IMG/VR virus record: IMGVR_UViG_3300048550_000999
Span: 1-23,159 of that record
From: a virus
Direction: 5' to 3' (one strand)
Length of the DNA stretch: 23,159 bases
A program made the position numbers and the translations under genes. Of the stretch, positions 6,634 to 15,262 are shown in pieces. Position 1 is the first letter of the stretch. Each line of letters begins with the position of its first letter. A model generated the notes under the pieces. It searched no databases, had not been told where the DNA came from, and saw only the letters and a program-made list of their open reading frames with translations.

Positions 6634-7296
6634 TTAGTTTTGTATGAAATCGTAGCATTTAAATTTATCGTTGAATGCAAATGAACTGCCTAAGTTTGTA
6701 ATTTTTTTTGCCTTCTTTGTAATGTTTAACTTTTGAATAACCAATTGTTGAACAGATTTATTCAAATGTATGTTATCTTCTTTTTCTCCTGCTATACTTT
6801 GAACTAAAAAAGAATTTAGATCGCTTAAAACTTCATCATATATATCGCAAAACAAAATGTCATGATCTTTACAAAAAATATCAATTTCTTTATTCCACAT
6901 TAAAGTAGTTTTATTCTGCTCACTACGCTTATGAGGGTTAGCGCTGTAAATAATTAAATTATGATATAATTTTCTAATATCTAATATTGAACGCTTGAAT
7001 CTTGAAACAGAATCTATAATTTTATTATTTGGGTTTTGTGCGGAATGAGAAGGATACCAATGATTATATGTATTCCATCTGCAATCAGGTTCACCTAGGA
7101 CTATCATGAAATAATCATCTTTGCTGAAATGAGACATGATACTTAAAAGTTTCCTGCGTGTAGATTGTGCAAAATGTTGATTAGTAAAATTATTGTATTT
7201 TCCTACACCTATAAAAATAGTAAGAAAATAATCGCTGAAAGCGAAAGATCGACTGTGACTATCGCCGATAACTATCGTTTGCCTTGCAGACTCCAT
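6634..7296 (-). CDS. SGNH/GDSL-type hydrolase, esterase candidate
   Basis: 220 residues. Block I is VIGDSHSRSF with Ser13 as nucleophile; GEPDCR at 68-73 occupies the place of the later conserved block; DNIHLN at 174-179 supplies the Asp174/His177 pair of block V. These are the hallmarks of SGNH hydrolases, which often remove O-acetyl groups from glycans. No signal peptide is seen, so it would act in the cytoplasm or as part of the virion. It follows the sulfotransferase by 20 bases and no clear Shine-Dalgarno is present. Very AT-rich (14 G/C in the 60 bases at 6721-6780). The last 40 residues are basic and aromatic and unassigned. A sugar O-acetylesterase is the best guess. Confidence 0.72.
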   Translation of the reverse strand: MESARQTIVIGDSHSRSFAFSDYFLTIFIGVGKYNNFTNQHFAQSTRRKLLSIMSHFSKDDYFMIVLGEPDCRWNTYNHWYPSHSAQNPNNKIIDSVSRFKRSILDIRKLYHNLIIYSANPHKRSEQNKTTLMWNKEIDIFCKDHDILFCDIYDEVLSDLNSFLVQSIAGEKEDNIHLNKSVQQLVIQKLNITKKAKKITNLGSSFAFNDKFKCYDFIQN

Positions 7297-7316
7297 TTGT
7301 TAAAATTACCATATTC

Positions 7317-7889
7317 CTATGCGGAATCATAAAACTCGAACCGCCATAAATCGAAATCTTCACTATAATACTCTTTGAGTATATCCATTGCTTCATCAGT
7401 CACCTCGATTTTACGTTGCTTTGATTTGTTTTGATGCGGTATTATTATATCAAACTTTTGAAAAAATTTTTTATGATTACCTAGCCTCACTATATTATCA
7501 ATCGCTATACAGCCATTTCTGTCTCGTAAATAATCAATCTGAGGTCTGGTCATCATGTAGCCCCAATCATCTTGCACAGGAAGGCTTTTGCAGAAGCTCA
7601 AAAAATCTAAATGTTTAGTATGAGCAAACCAATTATAATATGATATAACCCTAGAAATAGGTTCTCTTATTAGCGCGCATGTCTTGTATCCATCTTGCAC
7701 ATCATAATCAGAAAGCATCATATGAGTATACTTTCCTGTTTTATCCTTATCTCCCCCTATATGAAATAAATCGAAACTTTCTTTTGTGTCTCTTGTAATT
7801 TTTGCTTGATCTAAAAACGCCGACTCAACCGACCAACCCCCGCACTTTGGTATATGAATATAGATAAGCTTATGTTTATGTATTATCAT
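7317..7889 (-). CDS. Sulfotransferase, PAPS-dependent (carbohydrate type)
   Basis: 190 residues. IHIPKCGGWSVESAF at 11-25 is the 5'-phosphosulfate-binding loop of the sulfotransferase family that includes heparan/chondroitin O-sulfotransferases, with the catalytic-type Lys15. IREPISRVISYYNW at 74-87 is the 3'-phosphate-binding element with the expected Arg and Ser. The enzyme would move a sulfo group from PAPS to a hydroxyl of an acceptor, most likely a sugar given three glycosyltransferases immediately upstream. It is short compared with eukaryotic members but both cofactor motifs are intact. Its AT content is very high (12 G/C in the 60 bases at 7441-7500). PAPS must come from the host; no PAPS synthesis gene is in the window. 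Confidence 0.83.
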   Translation of the reverse strand: MIIHKHKLIYIHIPKCGGWSVESAFLDQAKITRDTKESFDLFHIGGDKDKTGKYTHMMLSDYDVQDGYKTCALIREPISRVISYYNWFAHTKHLDFLSFCKSLPVQDDWGYMMTRPQIDYLRDRNGCIAIDNIVRLGNHKKFFQKFDIIIPHQNKSKQRKIEVTDEAMDILKEYYSEDFDLWRFEFYDSA

Positions 7890-8651
7890 TTAAGGTCTTT
7901 TTTTGTAAATATCTATTAGTTCTCCTAGCAAATCTTTATCTTTCCATTCCACTTGATTATCGGAAGTAGATTGCACTAAGCCTATCCTGCCAGCCTTATG
8001 AAAAATTTTAGTTGCTTCCTCTATTACATCCCCGCCAGTATTCCAATAAGCATCAGTATCTGTCACTAAATTATCTTGATGATAATCATTTAAGTCGCCT
8101 CCCCACACCCAATACAAAGAATATTCAGTAGCTCCGTCTTTAATATAGCTACATATATTGTGTGCTTCATCTAATTCTTTACATATTTGTCGCTTTAAAA
8201 ACATCGGAGTGACCCCACACCTAATCTCGGGTTTAGGCTTTCCTAGAAATCCAGAGGCTTTATTCCACCACTCTTCTTGAGCCCCAGTTAATGGCTCCGA
8301 CCAACTTAATAAAGGTTTATTATTAGGCATTAATAATTTTATATGACCTTTGAATAAAAACAGGCAATCGGCATCCATAGTTAGAATCCATTTAGTATCT
8401 ACAAAGCGCCAAGACTTTAATTTTAACACCTGTTGCTTGCCCCACCCACTCATATCAGGTATGCTAAATTGCTTATCTGAAACCACTTTTACTGGCAAAT
8501 GTTCTGTCTGCAATGGGTTTATTTTTTCATCTGTTATAATTAATAACTTACAACCCCTTATGCCATTTAAAGAAGGACTAAGTATTTCATTAAAACGCCT
8601 TACATCTGCTTCACCTTTTATTGGTAAAACTATCGTCACATCATACATCAT
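7890..8651 (-). CDS. GT-A-like glycosyltransferase with DAD motif
   Basis: 253 residues. DVTIVLPIKGEADVRRFNEI at the N-terminus and KLLIITDEK form the first nucleotide-binding strands. GWGKQQVLKLKSWRFVDTKW precedes LTMDADCLFL with D93-A-D95, the metal-binding DxD. The order (KQQxLKLK before a DxD) is like the DUF6492/capsule-type glycosyltransferases. RCGVTPMFLKRQI and EYSLYWVW after the DxD would form the acceptor site. The Met-Met start overlaps the upstream stop as ATGA; its own stop directly abuts the next ATG (TAAATG). Likely a cytoplasmic transferase acting in the same glycan pathway. Sugar and acceptor unknown. Confidence 0.8.
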   Translation of the reverse strand: MMYDVTIVLPIKGEADVRRFNEILSPSLNGIRGCKLLIITDEKINPLQTEHLPVKVVSDKQFSIPDMSGWGKQQVLKLKSWRFVDTKWILTMDADCLFLFKGHIKLLMPNNKPLLSWSEPLTGAQEEWWNKASGFLGKPKPEIRCGVTPMFLKRQICKELDEAHNICSYIKDGATEYSLYWVWGGDLNDYHQDNLVTDTDAYWNTGGDVIEEATKIFHKAGRIGLVQSTSDNQVEWKDKDLLGELIDIYKKRP

Positions 8652-9649
8652 AACTGTTTATAAATTTTAGATTTTCTAATGTTTGAGATAAAGCTTTTCA
8701 GACTTAATTTTTCTGACTTTATAATCTTTTTCATGTGCGAAACAGCCAAATTTGCATAAGGAATTAAATATTGCACATCATCTAATTTATCAAAATACAG
8801 CGGATAGTCTGCACCTAGATACTCCACGATTGATGGATGCCGTGGCACTAATATAGGAACGGCTCGCTGAATACATTCTAATACAGTATTGTTGGCGCTT
8901 GTATCAAATACATCCATTAAAACTATACTTTGATTTAATAATTTATCATACTGCAAATTATCTAGCTGATGCCTCTCCTCTACGCCCTCCAGCCTTACAT
9001 TAAATTTTTCCGCCTCTACTTCTAATTTAGACCTAACCAATTTGTATGGCTCACTATCCTTTTTGTACGGATATAATTTCATTCTCCTATAGCCTTTTGG
9101 AAGGGCAACCTTATATATTGATGTTTGTTTTCTTAGCCACCAGCCTACTGACAACACGATATTACCACCTTGCCACTCGGTAAAATCCTCATCGCTATAT
9201 GGATGCAAAATGGACTCAAAAAGGTGAGAATATTTGGGAAAAAAACTTTTTAATCCCTGCGTATGATATTCACTCATCGCAAATATACCTTTGCAATAGT
9301 TTAAGCTAAACTTGAAATGCTCATCATCCTCAACCCTAACACTATTAGGATTATCATACCAGCTTGGCATATTATGGGGATTATGTATAAATCCCACCCA
9401 AGGTTCTGTGATAGGAATACTTTTATTCTTAATATTTATGTTTCTGAACCAATCAAATGGGCATTCTATAAATGTTTCACACCTAACTCCATTTTCATTA
9501 TGCAATGGCTTCATAGCAGCCAATACATTCTTCCACCCGCCCCTATGAGTTAATAAGGCTGGCTGGGTGGCTAAATTAAACTTTCCGCGCTTATAATTTT
9601 TATTAAAGACAATCTCATAATTGCCCCAATCATCTTTAGGTTTTGTCAT
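8648..9649 (-). CDS. GT-B fold glycosyltransferase (GT4-like)
   Basis: 333 residues. The N-terminal half has the acceptor-side features GGWKNVLAAMKPLHNENG, EPWVGFIHNPHNMP and CKGIFAMSEYHTQGL. The C-terminal half begins with NIVLSVGWWLRKQ and has the donor-binding segment NTVLECIQRAVPILVPRHPS with Glu258, where GT4-type enzymes carry the conserved E of the EX7E region; EYLG follows. The first Glu of a full EX7E motif is not obvious (SANNTVLE replaces it), so donor chemistry may differ. It probably extends the glycan begun by a neighbour. It starts 14 bases inside the upstream glycosyltransferase and ends in an ATGA overlap with the next, so the three are coupled. Confidence 0.8.
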   Translation of the reverse strand: MTKPKDDWGNYEIVFNKNYKRGKFNLATQPALLTHRGGWKNVLAAMKPLHNENGVRCETFIECPFDWFRNINIKNKSIPITEPWVGFIHNPHNMPSWYDNPNSVRVEDDEHFKFSLNYCKGIFAMSEYHTQGLKSFFPKYSHLFESILHPYSDEDFTEWQGGNIVLSVGWWLRKQTSIYKVALPKGYRRMKLYPYKKDSEPYKLVRSKLEVEAEKFNVRLEGVEERHQLDNLQYDKLLNQSIVLMDVFDTSANNTVLECIQRAVPILVPRHPSIVEYLGADYPLYFDKLDDVQYLIPYANLAVSHMKKIIKSEKLSLKSFISNIRKSKIYKQL

Positions 9650-10379
9650 GCATAATAGCTTTTATGTCGCCTGGTATAAAATGCATAAAAGCTTTTGCAA
9701 AATGATCATATATTGCAGTTAGATGCTCATCGGCGTCTGTATAAGCATCTTTTCTATGATGAAAATGGAGGCTTGTTATTTTTCTCTTATGAGGCATTCT
9801 TTTTCTCCAAAACCCTACATTATGATCCTCCGTGAATTTAGCATGAGTAAAACTATTTTTTAATTTCTCCAACGGAGACTGCTCATAAAATCCCTGACCC
9901 TGCAAATATAAATCAGCCCACAATTCTGGCACCTCTTGCTTTTGCGCAAAGATATAACCAGCATTATATTTGCCATACAACCTATCCTTTTCCTGATCCC
10001 TGTGAAAATGCTGAGATAACTGCAATTCTACATTCTCTACATTTATTTCACTTAATAATACTACATCAGCATCAACAAACATTGTATTTTGGTGGCGCTT
10101 GATTGCTTCTTTCATAACAAACATCTTACCATATATACTTACAGGGCAAAAGTGCTGCTTTTTTTTATGAGGTATATCAAAATTGCTAAATCCATAATTA
10201 TCAAAATCTAAGAACTGACAATCAGTATCCTTAAGGACATCCCTTGATACAGCATCCGCTAGACATAATATGGGCACATCACCATGATACTTTCTTATGG
10301 TATGCATGCACACGATAGCCTCGCGCGCGTGAGCATCACCTCTTGTTACGAGGCTAAACGATTTTATACCTACAGGCAA
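9636..10379 (-). CDS. GT-A fold glycosyltransferase
   Basis: 247 residues. The N-terminus IKSFSLVTRGDAHAREAIVC followed by DVPILCLAD is the first part of a Rossmann-like nucleotide-sugar binding fold; residues 100-109 contain MFVDADVVLL with the D103-A-D105 metal-binding motif of GT-A enzymes. YNAGYIFAQ, a GT8-like element after the DxD, and HNVGFW follow. It likely transfers a sugar from a nucleotide-sugar donor in the cytoplasm; the sugar is not predictable. The start is TTG: no in-frame ATG occurs before residue 25, and the first 20 residues are clearly part of the domain. AGG lies five bases upstream. It overlaps the giant fibre gene by 10 bases and the next glycosyltransferase by 14. Confidence 0.85.
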   Translation of the reverse strand: MPVGIKSFSLVTRGDAHAREAIVCMHTIRKYHGDVPILCLADAVSRDVLKDTDCQFLDFDNYGFSNFDIPHKKKQHFCPVSIYGKMFVMKEAIKRHQNTMFVDADVVLLSEINVENVELQLSQHFHRDQEKDRLYGKYNAGYIFAQKQEVPELWADLYLQGQGFYEQSPLEKLKNSFTHAKFTEDHNVGFWRKRMPHKRKITSLHFHHRKDAYTDADEHLTAIYDHFAKAFMHFIPGDIKAIMHDKT

Positions 10380-13300
10380 AGCGACCTAGAATTTCGCCTA
10401 GTATTACTCCACCATCTAGCTTGTGAACCAAATGGTCCTGGGTCACTCACTCCAAACTCAGGATTGCGCGGCGTGGTCTTATAATAACCATTACCAAACT
10501 CGAAATCACCACAAAAGGGGTCGAAGGGTTCACAAAATAATTCATCAGGAGGAAAGCATGCTATTTGGGTAGGATCATCCTCTAGGTAGGCAATTGGCTC
10601 CCATCTCGGATCAAGGGTGTCAGGATTAGCATTGAGATATTTCGCATTATAATCAGCCAATTCTGCTCTAGCCTGTGCAGCCTCAGCCCTAACTTCTTCC
10701 ATTGCAATGGCTACAAGCTTTTCATATTCACCCTGAACATAATAGCCGCCCTCATCTAATTTTACATCCTTGCCATTTACAGACCCAACGCTAACCATTT
10801 TGCCTGCCCCATTATTTGTGGCTACCGCTATATTATTTCTTACACCAAAAGGCGGATTAGAGACTCTATCTCCAGCGGAATTAAACACAGTAGTTCTGGT
10901 TTCATACCCAACAACTTTCTTCAAATACTTATCTCCTCCTATATGAATATTTTGCGTTTTAGGTATAACATCCACCTGCCCAAAATAACCTCCGCCTAAA
11001 TCTATCATATTACAATCAGGTGGTGGTTGAGGTGGGTCGCATGTAATAATGCAAGTATCGGGATCAAACCATTGACCTCCATACGGATGTATTTGGTAAA
11101 TTTCCTCCCCGATACTATTCCACTGCAATATTTGGTCACTTGAAATATTGCGATTCAATGAACTGAGGTTACTTAAACGAACCCTAGGAACTTGATTAAC
11201 CCCTGACCCCGAGCTAGAAGATATTCTTGATGCCAGTATGGCTTGAACTCCGCACATGGCGTGACGCTGCCCTGAAGCTTTCCCTGTTCTGTTGGATGTA
11301 CTCCAAGGATTTGCAGGATTAGCTAAATCATCCCAAACATTGGAGTTTTCTGTATCAAAGAGTGCTACCTCTGCTATGGTAAACTCGCCACTTTGGCGTA
11401 TTATATATTTTCTTGGATTTGCATCTTGTGTTTCGGCTATTATCGAATCATCGGCAATGCGTAATTCATTTGTTTTCTTCTTGTCCCCATGCAAACCTTC
11501 TTTAAGCACGGGCGGAGATAAGGTAAGTGAATCAGGAGGTATTACTACGCCATTCCAAGTTGAGCTACCATTTACCATTGGAGGCTTATAATTGTCATTT
11601 ATTTTCGCTACTCGCTTTCCATCTATATACAATTTAAGAAAACCAGTTTTCTCAACTAAGGGATCATCATAAGCCCAAAGCGCACCTATCTGTATAAAAG
11701 TATCTCGGGGTACGCCCTCGAAAGTACATTCATGATAGCCAAGAACTTCCTCCTGCTTTTGCCAACCATTATCGCCCCTATCAGCCCTATCGACATGAAC
11801 TTCCTGCGGGTTTCCATCTTCATCATCGTATTCAAATACAAACGGATCATTATATAGGTCAACTTCCTGAATACTAAAGCTGTGTAAATCTATACCCCCT
11901 TGCTTGAGCCAAATTCTTACCTGCTTCGGCGGATTATTATCGGTAGTTATTGTTGCAGAAGAATCATTAACATTAAAATATTCATAATATTGATCCGTAT
12001 CATATTCCTCCCAATGTATATTGCCATAATTAGCTTCATCAGTATCTTGCCATAAAAATCTAATACCAAAAGAATCTTTTACCTCAAATCCACTTAAATC
12101 AAAACTTATTCTATAAGTTTTATTAGGTTCTAGTGCGACATCGGTACTGATACTAATACCATGATGAGTTTGATTTGTATTATACTTGCCAAGGGAAAAT
12201 CTGCCATTAACTGCCTTCTGCTTATGTATTGGTGGCTGGGTAGCTCTGGATTTAAGTCTAGCATCAATCTTGCTGTAATTATAAACCTCATCAGTCCAAT
12301 CTACGGAGGTTCTATTTGAGTCAGTTATTGGGTCTGTATTGACCGCATACCACTCAAGTTCAGTGCGATGTGAAAGAAATTGACCAGCGTTGTTAAAAGT
12401 TGGTATTTCTGGCCACCCTTGACCATCGAAGCTTAACTGAATAAACCCAACACTCTTGGTTTTATAAAACAGGTTTTCTGCGCCATTTGAATCAGTTTTA
12501 AGTAATATATAATCAATATCAATGCGATGATCCTGCAAATATAAATTATCACCACCAACTCTCTTATATCCCCCAACCCTATTGCCTCCATCTGCTAATT
12601 GATAATTCCATTCATATACAGCTTCTTGTCCCTCGAAAGCGCCATCAGACCAATCCCCTGTGACCGCGGCACAGATACTTTTTTCAGGATGGGCAGCAGG
12701 AAAAGAATCAATTATTTCCTTTGCTCTCAGTCGAAATCTTTTTACGCCATTAGGAGGCTCTCTTGTGGCTGCTAAATTTTGACCCGTATAACTAAGATTA
12801 TTCTGATCTAATTTTGCTAATTGATCTACGCCCATTATGGACTCAGGTATATCTCCATTGAGAAATCCATACTGGGGCAAATTCCAATCATCGAAACCCC
12901 CATCCTGTGTTTTGTCAAAGTTACCTGGGTGACCATCATTGGCTATTCTAATAGAATGATGCTTCCAGCCATGATAATTTTCAAAAAATGGATTAGCTAT
13001 TAACTCATCACTTATACTTGTATATTTAACTCTTCCTACAGTGTTATCGGGTACTGAATAATTAATTCCATTGTAGAATATAATTCTGTCATTCACTCTT
13101 AATTCGGAATAATTACTACTATCGGCATAAGATTCTATACTGCTTGTGTACATTCTCGCACCTAAAGTAGTGCCACGGGAAAAAATATGAATATAGGCTT
13201 GGTGGTTCTTAAAAGTTAAAATAGGATTTTGAGTATTTAAGGCAGAGCCATTTGAGCTAAAAGAAGGAATTTTAATAACAGCTCCCATATAGCCTTCGCG

Positions 13301-15262
13301 CATGGTATCCATATTAACGCTATCATTTACTGCTCCGCTTATGCCCTGTGCATCATGGTCAAAATAAAGCAAATCGCTCCCAAACTCATTAAGAGCTAAG
13401 GGCGCAAAAGCAGCGTCAAGTGGAACGAGGCTAAGATCATCATTTCTGTACCTTACATCCCCTTTATACTCATATATATAATGTTTTCCTTGAGAAGCGG
13501 ATACACCTAGGTTACCTCTCCACTCCAATAGCATTCTCTCCCCTTCTCTCTTGCCCCAATCATTGTCTCCTTGCCTCCACTGCTTTCGCAACCTCCATCC
13601 CTGTGAGCTGACAGAACCTGGTACATCGGTAGTCCTAAAATAACAAAGAAAACCAGTTGTACACTCATAATGAAACGCAGGTTCTTGAATTTCATCTAAT
13701 CCTATCAACTGATTATAAGCTATCGCTGCATCTGGCGCTACTGGTATTAGACCCGTTTTCTCCTCAATTAAGGCTGGCGCTGCTGGCGGGAAATGACTTG
13801 CAACTACATTTGAAGGTTCACCGACTACTGTTCCTGATTTATCTTCTAAATATTCAGGAGCAAATGGTGAAAACTTGATACTTATATGGCTAGGTGATAA
13901 TACCCCACCACTACCTACAACTTCGGATGGTGGCGTTGGTGTGGTCATAACTATTGCTTCGATTATAACTGGCTCAGCAATACTATCAGACTTAGCAACA
14001 ACTTCTGACGGCGGATTGACTGGGTTTATAATTTCAGCAGTTACTTGGTTGACCTGTCCTGGTCTAGGTTTAGAGGTTATATAAATGGACTCACCTTCCT
14101 GCAAAATAGGCGATGATGTTATTATTTGCCTATTTACATAATCGACCTCAAGGATTGTAAAATTTTCTAGTTGGAAATTTGCTCCCTTAATTCCATATGC
14201 TGCATTTTCTTCACTAAAATCTGCATTCGATCCATTTCTCAAATGCGAAAAATATTTTAATACACTTTGTGTGTGCTTCTCATTATCTAGGCTACCAAGA
14301 TCATATTTTGCATTAATATTAACTTTATATACATAATTGCCTAAATAAAATGAATGCGAAGCTGGCAGAACATCCTCACTTCTATTGCCCGAATGTGCTA
14401 TATAATTCCATGCCTGCTGTGGTTCTGTCTGGTAATGATTATATTCTGGGCTTGATATAACTTCATTTCCAGTACCATCTATGTAGGAATCAACATTCCA
14501 TCTTTTTACTAAACTATAATTTACAGGTGTATCATAAGAGCCATTTTCATTATCATCTACACCTAATACTCTCTGTGAATAATCAACTGGCACAATCGAA
14601 CTAAACACGCCCTGCGCAATCGCCCTGTCCACAAACTCAAAATCATAAGTTTCAACAGAAGCAACCGTCAATTGATCTGGGGCATCGGGAATACAGGTAT
14701 GATAATCTCCCATAAATTGATCGACACAGCCTGGCATATAATAAGTGACGCCATTTAATTCTACTGTGGAAGCAGTAGGAGTAATACACTGAGATGCATT
14801 AAAGGCTTCAAGCTCAGTTATATACAGAGGATAATATCTATCAATTAATAAAGCTTTACCCCATTCGCGCGCAACTATTTGCTGTGGCGCTACTGGTGAT
14901 ATTCCGATAACAACCTGATCTGGAGCATCAGGCTTAAACACAATAGACACATAGTGAAATTTAGGTGCTTGGGGCAATCTTTGATCCCAAACTCCATCAC
15001 CATCTGCATCTAAGTCATGTAGATCAATTATTCCATCTTTGTCAGTATCTTCATATTCAATAAATGCTGACTTAAATAATGGTTCATACAAAAAAGAAAC
15101 GCGATCCCCTACCTGAAACACATGATTATTGCTTTTGATGGTGATCTTATCATCTGACGCACTCTCTACTTCAAATTTTTCTCTATCCGAAAACGCCCAA
15201 ACCTTGCCTCCGCTATCGAGGGTTCTTTGAATCAACTTATTGGTAATATCAGAAACAATCAT
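10370..15262 (-). CDS. Giant tail-fibre-like virion protein with calcium-binding motif
   Basis: 1,630 residues, the largest gene in the window. Residues 72-93 contain a thrombospondin type-3-like calcium motif with Asp at 72, 74, 76, 80, 83, 85, 87, 89 and 93 and glycines after two of the loops (DKDGIIDLHDLDADGDGVWD). Proline-rich linkers of the type PDAPDQV, PVAPQQI, PPSEVVA and PAAPALI occur at about 110-131, 190-200 and 413-516, separating large beta-rich, aromatic and Asn/Asp-rich regions. The C-terminus has a short Ala/Glu helix (EEVRAEAAQARAELADY) and a Cys cluster in the last 80 residues. No enzyme motif or chaperone-cleavage domain is recognised. Length, linkers and position point to a receptor-binding or adhesin-like fibre. 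It overlaps the downstream glycosyltransferase by 10 bases. Confidence 0.75.
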   Translation of the reverse strand: MIVSDITNKLIQRTLDSGGKVWAFSDREKFEVESASDDKITIKSNNHVFQVGDRVSFLYEPLFKSAFIEYEDTDKDGIIDLHDLDADGDGVWDQRLPQAPKFHYVSIVFKPDAPDQVVIGISPVAPQQIVAREWGKALLIDRYYPLYITELEAFNASQCITPTASTVELNGVTYYMPGCVDQFMGDYHTCIPDAPDQLTVASVETYDFEFVDRAIAQGVFSSIVPVDYSQRVLGVDDNENGSYDTPVNYSLVKRWNVDSYIDGTGNEVISSPEYNHYQTEPQQAWNYIAHSGNRSEDVLPASHSFYLGNYVYKVNINAKYDLGSLDNEKHTQSVLKYFSHLRNGSNADFSEENAAYGIKGANFQLENFTILEVDYVNRQIITSSPILQEGESIYITSKPRPGQVNQVTAEIINPVNPPSEVVAKSDSIAEPVIIEAIVMTTPTPPSEVVGSGGVLSPSHISIKFSPFAPEYLEDKSGTVVGEPSNVVASHFPPAAPALIEEKTGLIPVAPDAAIAYNQLIGLDEIQEPAFHYECTTGFLCYFRTTDVPGSVSSQGWRLRKQWRQGDNDWGKREGERMLLEWRGNLGVSASQGKHYIYEYKGDVRYRNDDLSLVPLDAAFAPLALNEFGSDLLYFDHDAQGISGAVNDSVNMDTMREGYMGAVIKIPSFSSNGSALNTQNPILTFKNHQAYIHIFSRGTTLGARMYTSSIESYADSSNYSELRVNDRIIFYNGINYSVPDNTVGRVKYTSISDELIANPFFENYHGWKHHSIRIANDGHPGNFDKTQDGGFDDWNLPQYGFLNGDIPESIMGVDQLAKLDQNNLSYTGQNLAATREPPNGVKRFRLRAKEIIDSFPAAHPEKSICAAVTGDWSDGAFEGQEAVYEWNYQLADGGNRVGGYKRVGGDNLYLQDHRIDIDYILLKTDSNGAENLFYKTKSVGFIQLSFDGQGWPEIPTFNNAGQFLSHRTELEWYAVNTDPITDSNRTSVDWTDEVYNYSKIDARLKSRATQPPIHKQKAVNGRFSLGKYNTNQTHHGISISTDVALEPNKTYRISFDLSGFEVKDSFGIRFLWQDTDEANYGNIHWEEYDTDQYYEYFNVNDSSATITTDNNPPKQVRIWLKQGGIDLHSFSIQEVDLYNDPFVFEYDDEDGNPQEVHVDRADRGDNGWQKQEEVLGYHECTFEGVPRDTFIQIGALWAYDDPLVEKTGFLKLYIDGKRVAKINDNYKPPMVNGSSTWNGVVIPPDSLTLSPPVLKEGLHGDKKKTNELRIADDSIIAETQDANPRKYIIRQSGEFTIAEVALFDTENSNVWDDLANPANPWSTSNRTGKASGQRHAMCGVQAILASRISSSSGSGVNQVPRVRLSNLSSLNRNISSDQILQWNSIGEEIYQIHPYGGQWFDPDTCIITCDPPQPPPDCNMIDLGGGYFGQVDVIPKTQNIHIGGDKYLKKVVGYETRTTVFNSAGDRVSNPPFGVRNNIAVATNNGAGKMVSVGSVNGKDVKLDEGGYYVQGEYEKLVAIAMEEVRAEAAQARAELADYNAKYLNANPDTLDPRWEPIAYLEDDPTQIACFPPDELFCEPFDPFCGDFEFGNGYYKTTPRNPEFGVSDPGPFGSQARWWSNTRRNSRSLCL

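Noticed and set aside
13507-13695. Minus-strand 62-codon ORF with a hydrophobic start inside the giant fibre gene
   Set aside because: It looks like a signal peptide at first, but lies wholly within the 1,630-codon frame with no separate start signal.
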